Assembly (NCBI RefSeq): GCF_019218265.1
Contig: NZ_JAHUZE010000003.1
Location: 372,001-436,000 of the forward strand
Length of the DNA stretch: 64,000 nucleotides
Source of the DNA: Maritimibacter dapengensis
GTDB taxonomy: Bacteria > Pseudomonadota > Alphaproteobacteria > Rhodobacterales > Rhodobacteraceae
Reading direction: 5' to 3'
The position numbers and the translations under genes are program-made. Below the pieces are notes generated by a model. The model searched no databases. It had not been told where the DNA came from and worked only from the letters and a program-made list of their open reading frames with translations. Each line of letters starts with the position of its first letter. The first letter of the stretch is position 1. Below are positions 58,811 through 64,000 of the stretch, piece by piece.

Positions 58811-59800
58811 ATGGAACACGCCGCAGGAAAAAACAGCGCAGGGGCCAAGCTCTATCCTCCGATAGAACCTTGGGACCGCAGGATGCTCGATGTCGGAGAT
58901 GGTCACTCCGTCTATGTCGAACAATGCGGTGCCGAAGACGGTATTCCCGTCATTGTGTTCCACGGCGGACCTGGCGGAGGTTGTTCCCCTGCCATGCGCC
59001 GGTTCTTCAACCCGCAACGTTACCGTATCATTTTGTTTGACCAGCGCGGCTGCGGTCGTTCGCGCCCTCATGCCAGTGTCACGTACAATACGACGTGGCA
59101 TTTGATCGAGGACATCGAGCTTATTCGCACTACGCTGGGGATTGATCGTTGGATCGTATTCGGCGGTAGCTGGGGTGCCACTCTTGCCCTCATATACGCT
59201 CAGACCCATCCGGGTCGGGCTGCATGGCTGGTGCTCAGGGGCGTATTCCTTGCAACCGAACGCGAATTCGACTGGTTCTATGGTGGTGGCGCGGGGCAGT
59301 TCTGGCCGGACCTATGGGCGCGTTTCAAGGAACCGATCCCAGAAAACGAGCACGGCAACCTCATCGAAGCCTATCATCAGCGATTGTTTTCAGGAAACCG
59401 CGCCGAAGAGTTGAAACACGCCCGGATTTGGGCTGCGTGGGAAAACGCTCTGGCAAGTATCGAAAACGACGGCGCGATGATCGACAGCCCGGCCGATTAC
59501 GCCCTCGCCTTTGCGCGGCTCGAAAACCACTATTTCCAAAACCGGGCGTTCCTGAGCGATGAACAGCAGATCCTGTCCAACATGGGCCGGATCGCGCATA
59601 TCCCAAGCACAATCGTTCAAGGTCGCCACGACATGATCTGTCCGCCGCAATCGGCCTGGGCGCTGCATCAGGCCTGGCCGACCTCGGAGTTCCGTATGAT
59701 TCCGCGCGCGGGCCACGCGGTAAGTGAACCCGGGATTGCGGCCGAACTGGTTCGCACCACCGACAAGCTGTCACGCCAACGCGCGACTTTGGGCCTGTGA
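58811..59800 (+). CDS. pip: Proline iminopeptidase
   Basis: The 329-residue alpha/beta hydrolase has VFHGGPGGGCSPAM, FDQRGCGRSRPHA, the nucleophile Ser in GGSWGATLALIYA near residue 119, an acid in GRHDMICPP and the His in RAGHAVSEP. It is the proline iminopeptidase branch (cleaving N-terminal Pro from peptides). GTGA couples it to the methyltransferase gene downstream. Confidence 0.92.
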   Translation: MEHAAGKNSAGAKLYPPIEPWDRRMLDVGDGHSVYVEQCGAEDGIPVIVFHGGPGGGCSPAMRRFFNPQRYRIILFDQRGCGRSRPHASVTYNTTWHLIEDIELIRTTLGIDRWIVFGGSWGATLALIYAQTHPGRAAWLVLRGVFLATEREFDWFYGGGAGQFWPDLWARFKEPIPENEHGNLIEAYHQRLFSGNRAEELKHARIWAAWENALASIENDGAMIDSPADYALAFARLENHYFQNRAFLSDEQQILSNMGRIAHIPSTIVQGRHDMICPPQSAWALHQAWPTSEFRMIPRAGHAVSEPGIAAELVRTTDKLSRQRATLGL

Positions 59801-60411
59801 AGGATCAGGGCGCGATATGGGACAAGTTGTCCAAGCGCTACATTGCCTCGCCGATCGGTGATCCCGACGCTTACGAACATAAGCTCGACCTGACGCGAAA
59901 GTACCTGCGCTCCGACATGGATGTGCTCGAGATCGGCTGCGGGTCGGGTAATACCGGGCGCAAGCACGCGCCCCTGGTCGGCAGTTACACAGCGATGGAC
60001 ATATCGTCCGAGATGATCGAACGCGGACGCGCGCTGGGCGATGTGCCGGCGAACATGCGTTACGTCCATGGCAATTTCGACGAAGTCGAGACGACACCGG
60101 CAAGGTACGATATGGTGCTGGCTTTGTCGGTCCTGCACCTATTGCCCGACCCGGCGGCAACGGTCAAAAAGATCGCCGCGAGCCTTAAGCCGGGTGGATA
60201 TTTCGTGTCCTCCACAGTGCGCACGGGAAACATCGCGATACTCCGGTTGATTGCGCCCGTCGGACAGGCACTTGGACTGGTCCCGCATCTCTCATTCATC
60301 AAAGGTGACGACATCCGCCGCTACATAACCGAAGCCGGGCTTGAGATCGTCGAAGAGTGGGAGAAGAACCCAAGGTCCGCTTTGTTCCTGATTGCGCAGA
60401 AAATGGTGTGA
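59797..60411 (+). CDS. Class I SAM-dependent methyltransferase, substrate unknown
   Basis: The 204-residue protein has motif [19 protein letters not shown] near residue 45, [16 protein letters not shown] and [13 protein letters not shown], then [12 protein letters not shown]. It is a compact small-molecule methyltransferase whose substrate is not apparent. The GTG start overlaps the pip stop. The rimP leader begins directly after it. Confidence 0.88.
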   Translation: MKDQGAIWDKLSKRYIASPIGDPDAYEHKLDLTRKYLRSDMDVLEIGCGSGNTGRKHAPLVGSYTAMDISSEMIERGRALGDVPANMRYVHGNFDEVETTPARYDMVLALSVLHLLPDPAATVKKIAASLKPGGYFVSSTVRTGNIAILRLIAPVGQALGLVPHLSFIKGDDIRRYITEAGLEIVEEWEKNPRSALFLIAQKMV

Positions 60412-60548
60412 CAACATTCTCCTTGCAGACTCACCCACCTTTCCCTATATCCCGCCTCAACAGCGGAGGCGCTGGGGTCCACACCCGACGCTCCACCGGA
60501 AATCACCGACGGGCCGCTGGCCCGTTTTTTTGTGTCCGAAAGGATTTC
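60412..60548 (+). ncRNA. rimP operon leader with candidate attenuator
   Basis: This 137-bp stretch ends in a strong terminator hairpin 18 bp before rimP. It also has an earlier stem (CGCCTC at 60453-60458 with GAGGCG at 60466-60471) and a GGGT/ACCC pair near 60475-60487. A structured leader with a terminator before rimP is a described alphaproteobacterial attenuator class; that this belongs to it is from memory and unchecked. It could also be the terminator of the upstream methyltransferase gene. No initiator tRNA (metY) is present. Confidence 0.5.
60509..60531 (+). terminator. Intrinsic terminator immediately before rimP
   Basis: The ACGGGCC/GGCCCGT hairpin with a 3-base loop is followed by T7 and lies 18 bp before the rimP start. 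The rimP-nusA-ylxR-infB operon must either start after it or be antiterminated. Confidence 0.88.
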
Positions 60549-61136
60549 ATGACCGATCTTGTCGCCCGCACCGCGATCGACCGCCGGCTTGCCGATCTCG
60601 TCCGTCCCGTGATCGAGGATTTGGGCTATGAGCTCGTGCGCTTGCGTCTCATGGCGGGCAAGAGCCAGACCTTGCAGATCATGGCGGAAAAGCCCGATGG
60701 CGGGATCGAGGTTGATGACTTGGCCGAGATCAACACCGCGCTGGGCGCGACGCTGGACGTCGAGGATCCGATCGACGGGGAGTACACGCTCGAAGTGTCG
60801 AGCCCCGGCATCGACCGCCCGCTGACCCGTTTCAAGGATTTCGATACCTGGGAGGGTTGGTCGGCCAAGCTCGAAACCAGCGAGCTGATCGACGGCCGCA
60901 AACGGTTCAAGGGTATTGTTCGCGGAACAGAAGACGGCGAAGTCCTGATCGAGATCGAAGAAGACGGTGCTCTGGTGACAATTGGCCTGACCTTCGACCT
61001 GCTTGCGGATGCCAAGCTCGTCCTCACGGATGATCTGATTGCCGAGATGCTCAAACAGCGCAAAGACGCGGGCATCATCGACGAAACCAAATACGATGAA
61101 ATCGAAACGGACGAAGAAGCGTCCGAGGAGGACTGA
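60549..61136 (+). CDS. rimP: Ribosome maturation factor RimP
   Basis: The 195-residue protein has the N-terminal KH-like region ([22 protein letters not shown]), [37 protein letters not shown] and a C-terminal Sm-like domain ([18 protein letters not shown]). A 25-residue acidic tail follows. It assists 30S assembly. The ATG at 60549 follows AAAGGA; the open frame to the left is inside the leader and upstream gene. First gene of the rimP-nusA-ylxR-infB operon. Confidence 0.96.
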   Translation: MTDLVARTAIDRRLADLVRPVIEDLGYELVRLRLMAGKSQTLQIMAEKPDGGIEVDDLAEINTALGATLDVEDPIDGEYTLEVSSPGIDRPLTRFKDFDTWEGWSAKLETSELIDGRKRFKGIVRGTEDGEVLIEIEEDGALVTIGLTFDLLADAKLVLTDDLIAEMLKQRKDAGIIDETKYDEIETDEEASEED

Positions 61137-61139
61137 TAG

Positions 61140-62828
61140 ATGGCCATTACCTCTGCCAACCAACTCGAACTCCTGCAGACTGCGGAAGCCGTCGCGCGGG
61201 AAAAGATGATCGACCCGAGCCTCGTGATCGAAGCGATGGAAGAAAGCCTCGCCCGTGCGGCGAAGTCGCGTTACGGCGCAGAGATGGACATCCGTGTCGC
61301 CATTGACCGTAAGACCGGGCGCGCGACCTTCACTCGGGTTCGCACTGTCGTGGACGAGGAAGAGCTGGAGAATTACCAAGCCGAGATGACCGTGGCTCAG
61401 GCCAAGCCTTATTTCGAGCCGGCCAAGTCCGGGCGTGAGGAATATTGGTACCGCGAAGGCCAGCTTCTGGACCTGAACGAAGTGAAGGAACCGCAGATCG
61501 GCGACGAGTTCCGCGAAACCGTGCCGCCGGTCGATATGGGTCGGATCGCTGCGCAGTCGGCCAAGCAGGTTATCCTGCAGAAGGTCCGCGAGGCCGAACG
61601 TGATCGCCAGTACGAGGAATTCAAGGATCGTGCGGGCACCATCATCAACGGTGTCGTCAAACGTGAAGAATACGGCAACGTTATCGTCGACGTAGGTGCG
61701 GGCGAAGCGATCCTGCGCCGGAATGAGAAGATCGGCCGTGAAAGCTACCGTCCGAACGACCGCATCCGCTGCTACGTCAAGGACGTGCGTCGCGAGACGC
61801 GTGGACCGCAGATCTTCCTTTCGCGCACCGCACCGGAGTTCATGGCAGAACTGTTCAAGATGGAAGTGCCGGAAATCTACGACGGCATTATCGAGATCAA
61901 GGCCGTGGCCCGTGACCCCGGTTCGCGCGCAAAGATCGCCGTGATTTCCTATGACGGGTCGATTGACCCGGTCGGTGCCTGCGTTGGTATGCGCGGCTCG
62001 CGCGTGCAGGCCGTCGTGAACGAACTGCAAGGCGAGAAGATCGACATTATCCCGTGGAACGAAGACGTGCCGACCTTCCTGGTGAACGCGCTTCAGCCAG
62101 CGGAAGTGTCCAAGGTGGTTCTGGACGAAGACGCCGGTTCGATCGAGGTCGTGGTGCCGGATGAACAGCTTTCGCTCGCCATCGGCCGCCGTGGTCAGAA
62201 CGTGCGTCTTGCATCGCAACTCACCAACCTCGACATCGACATCCTGACCGAAGAAGAAGAAAGCCAGCGCCGCCAGGCCGAGTTCGCCGAACGCACGAAG
62301 CTTTTCATGGAAACGCTCGATCTGGACGAGTTCTTCGCGCAGCTTCTGGTCTCCGAAGGCTTCACCAACCTAGAAGAGGTCGCCTATGTGGAGCTCGACG
62401 AGCTTCTAGTGATCGACGGGGTGGACGAGGACACGGCGAACGAGCTGCAAGCCCGTGCACGCGACTTCATCGAAGAACAGAACCGCAAAGCACTTGAAGC
62501 CGCCCGCGAAATGGGTGTGCAGGACAGCCTTGTGTCGTTCGAAGGCTTGTCACCCCAGATGATTGAAGCGCTGGCCAAAGACGGCGTGTTCACACTGGAG
62601 GATTTCGCGACCTGCGCTGACTGGGAGTTGGCGGGTGGTTGGACCACCGTTGACGGTGAGCGGGTCAAGGACGACGGGGTTCTGGAGCCCTTCGATGTCG
62701 GCCTCGAGGAAGCCCAGAACATGATCATGACCGCGCGCATCCAGCTTGGCTGGGTCGATCCCGCTGATCTCGTCACCGACGAAGAAGAGGGCGAAGACGG
62801 CGAAATTACCGAGGAGGCCGGGGCCTGA
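61140..62828 (+). CDS. nusA: Transcription termination/antitermination factor NusA
   Basis: The 562-residue protein has an N-terminal RNAP-binding domain, an S1 domain ([19 protein letters not shown]), two KH domains ([39 protein letters not shown]) and two acidic helix-hairpin-helix repeats in the C-terminus. It is the alphaproteobacterial long form. An AGGAGG Shine-Dalgarno lies before the ATG; rimP stops 3 bp upstream. Confidence 0.97.
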   Translation: MAITSANQLELLQTAEAVAREKMIDPSLVIEAMEESLARAAKSRYGAEMDIRVAIDRKTGRATFTRVRTVVDEEELENYQAEMTVAQAKPYFEPAKSGREEYWYREGQLLDLNEVKEPQIGDEFRETVPPVDMGRIAAQSAKQVILQKVREAERDRQYEEFKDRAGTIINGVVKREEYGNVIVDVGAGEAILRRNEKIGRESYRPNDRIRCYVKDVRRETRGPQIFLSRTAPEFMAELFKMEVPEIYDGIIEIKAVARDPGSRAKIAVISYDGSIDPVGACVGMRGSRVQAVVNELQGEKIDIIPWNEDVPTFLVNALQPAEVSKVVLDEDAGSIEVVVPDEQLSLAIGRRGQNVRLASQLTNLDIDILTEEEESQRRQAEFAERTKLFMETLDLDEFFAQLLVSEGFTNLEEVAYVELDELLVIDGVDEDTANELQARARDFIEEQNRKALEAAREMGVQDSLVSFEGLSPQMIEALAKDGVFTLEDFATCADWELAGGWTTVDGERVKDDGVLEPFDVGLEEAQNMIMTARIQLGWVDPADLVTDEEEGEDGEITEEAGA

Positions 62829-62849
62829 TCCCAGGCCCTGGAGTGGCGC

Positions 62850-63488
62850 GTGACGCGCGGGGGTGCACCCAAGGATCGAGCCGCAGGGCCAGAGCGCCGC
62901 TGCGTCGGGACGGGAGAGGTGCGCCCTGCGGAAGGAATGATCCGGTTCGTCGTCGGCCCTGACGGGTCTGTGGTGCCGGATCTCCTTAACAAGCTGCCCG
63001 GACGGGGGCTGTGGATCACCCCGACCCGCGCCGCGTTCGCGCAAGCTGCCAAGAAAGGCGGCTTCGCCCGCGCAGCCAAGGCGCAGGTTACGGTGAGCGA
63101 TGATTTGGCGGATCGCGTGGAGGCAGGCCTTGCAGATCGCGTAATCCACCTTATCTCTTTAGCCCGTAAAGCGGGCGGAGCTGTGGCCGGATACGAGAAG
63201 GTCAAGGATTGGCTCGCCAAGGACGAGGCGCATGTTCTTTTGCAAGCCTCGGACGGGTCTGAACGCGGAAAATCGAAATTGCGCCCGCCGCGGGGTCAAA
63301 ACAGCCTGTATAGCTGCCTGACCGCAGATGAATTGGGTTTGGCATTCGGTCGCGATCATGTGATACATGCCGCACTCGCGGGTGGCGGACTCACGAAACG
63401 TGTTGTAGAGGAAGCCGCGAAGCTTGCCAGCTTGCGCGACGAAGTGGACGGTGGGAAGGCCCGCCGGAAAGGTACGAAGACTAGATGA
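62850..63488 (+). CDS. YlxR (DUF448) fused to an L7Ae-like RNA-binding domain
   Basis: The 212-residue protein has an N-terminal YlxR domain (ERRCVGTGEVRPAEGMIRFVVGPDG, PGRGLWITPTRAAF). An L7Ae/L30e-like region follows (IHLISLARKAGGAVAGYEKVKDWL, VLLQASDGSERGK). In this operon it is expected to bind RNA. The start is GTG with GGAG upstream. It is coupled to infB by ATGA, the standard order nusA-ylxR-infB. Confidence 0.9.
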   Translation: MTRGGAPKDRAAGPERRCVGTGEVRPAEGMIRFVVGPDGSVVPDLLNKLPGRGLWITPTRAAFAQAAKKGGFARAAKAQVTVSDDLADRVEAGLADRVIHLISLARKAGGAVAGYEKVKDWLAKDEAHVLLQASDGSERGKSKLRPPRGQNSLYSCLTADELGLAFGRDHVIHAALAGGGLTKRVVEEAAKLASLRDEVDGGKARRKGTKTR

Positions 63489-64000
63489 GCGATACGGACG
63501 GCAAAAAGCCTCTTGGGCTGAAAGGGGGCCATTCTGGCTCCGTGAAGCAGAGCTTCAGCCATGGGCGCACCAAGAACGTGGTGGTCGAGACCAAGCGCAA
63601 GCGGGTCGTCAAACCCAAGCCCGGTGCGGGCGCGGGCGGCGGCGCGGGTGCGGGCTCTCCTGCGACGGATCCGTCCAAGCGTCCTGCCGGTATCTCGGAT
63701 GCCGAGCTGGAACGTCGGATGAAGGCGCTGGCAGCGGCCAAGGCGAACGAAGCCGAGGAAGCACAGAAGCGTCAGGAAGAAGAGAAAGCGCGCGAAGAAG
63801 AGCGTGACCGTCGTCGCCGCGAGCAGGAGGAGAAGGAGCGCGAGGAACAAGAGCGCGCCGAAGCCGCCCGTAAGAAGTCCGAAGACGACGAACGCAAAGC
63901 CAAGGAAGCGGCAGCGGCCAAGGCCAAGCCTGCGCCTGAGGCTGACCCCGCCGCTGCGCAGGCTGCCGAAGCCCGCAGCGCCAAGACCCAGGCGCGGAAG
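63485..64000 (+). CDS. infB: Translation initiation factor IF-2, N-terminal part (3' end outside window)
   Basis: The frame starts MSDTDGKKPLGLKGGHSGSV, then KQSFSHGRTKNVVVETKRKR, the alphaproteobacterial IF-2 N-terminus. A long alanine/glutamate/arginine-rich helix (RRMKALAAAKANEAEEAQKRQEEEKAREEE) follows and is open to the window end. The GTPase domain lies beyond. It overlaps the ylxR stop as ATGA, in the rimP-nusA-ylxR-infB order. Confidence 0.93.
   Translation, partial: MSDTDGKKPLGLKGGHSGSVKQSFSHGRTKNVVVETKRKRVVKPKPGAGAGGGAGAGSPATDPSKRPAGISDAELERRMKALAAAKANEAEEAQKRQEEEKAREEERDRRRREQEEKEREEQERAEAARKKSEDDERKAKEAAAAKAKPAPEADPAAAQAAEARSAKTQARK

Noticed and set aside
60321-62219. 632-codon minus-strand open frame opposite nusA and rimP
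   Set aside because: It is an antisense shadow; the plus strand encodes complete RimP and NusA with recognisable domains.

Overview
The window looks like a chromosomal segment of a marine-type alphaproteobacterium of the Rhodobacteraceae (Roseobacter group). The reasons are the high G+C coding sequence, AddAB in place of RecBCD, the AmgK/MurU peptidoglycan salvage pair, the gene order parB-parA-rsmG-mnmG-mnmE-rho | maf-aroE-coaE-dnaQ-secB, and rimP-nusA-ylxR-infB. This is inference from protein families and gene order; no database was searched. I see no rRNA, tRNA, IS element, prophage or CRISPR array. It is dense core-type chromosome.

Layout. 1-8.6 kb: a plus-strand run tsaE (partial)-amgK-murU-addB-addA-trxA. 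8.7-11.5 kb: a cell-envelope patch with two almost identical tandem membrane microproteins, two L,D-transpeptidase-type proteins and a CAP-domain lipoprotein between them. 11.6-15.5 kb: a minus-strand operon hslO-nudix-cca-rlmD-like. 15.6-20.5 kb: a nudix gene, a divergent response-regulator/PP2C and HPt pair, argG, a frameshifted acetyltransferase, a DUF1810 gene and a secreted protein. 20.6-25.4 kb: a minus-strand operon maeB-ribokinase-aminotransferase-sulfotransferase. 25.6-33.5 kb: galE, mutS, then hrcA-grpE diverging from rph-rdgB-hemW. 33.5-43.5 kb: the chromosome partition and origin region, with parAB, two exact parS palindromes and a 533-bp gene-free A+T-rich stretch between rho and maf with DnaA-box-like sequences. 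I read that stretch as the replication origin; the gene arms on both sides point away from it. 43.5-55.8 kb: secB, idi, fxsA, a Tim44-domain gene, mltA, smr, hslVU, hemH, comF, a glutaredoxin, an amidase, a MarR regulator and topoisomerase IB. 55.9-58 kb: an uncharacterised two-gene unit, a four-helix coiled-coil membrane protein followed by a ClpP-fold membrane-anchored protein. 58-64 kb: ubiG, pip, a methyltransferase, then the rimP-nusA-ylxR-infB operon behind a leader with an intrinsic terminator; infB runs off the end.

Most worth a second look: (1) the probable oriC with two flanking parS sites built into the coding sequences of mnmG and rsmG; (2) an aroE gene at its usual ori-proximal locus whose product has lost the catalytic lysine and several substrate contacts while keeping the cofactor domain; (3) the coiled-coil membrane protein/ClpP-like pair; (4) the tandem 68-residue microproteins, which differ at one residue despite roughly a dozen base differences; (5) the coupled sulfotransferase-like and class IV aminotransferase genes; (6) the GNAT gene split by a frameshift.

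Many genes overlap by ATGA, GTGA or TGATG, so I placed start codons by Shine-Dalgarno sequence, overlap and family N-terminus. Several starts are non-ATG (mnmG GTG, hemW TTG, smr TTG, parA GTG).
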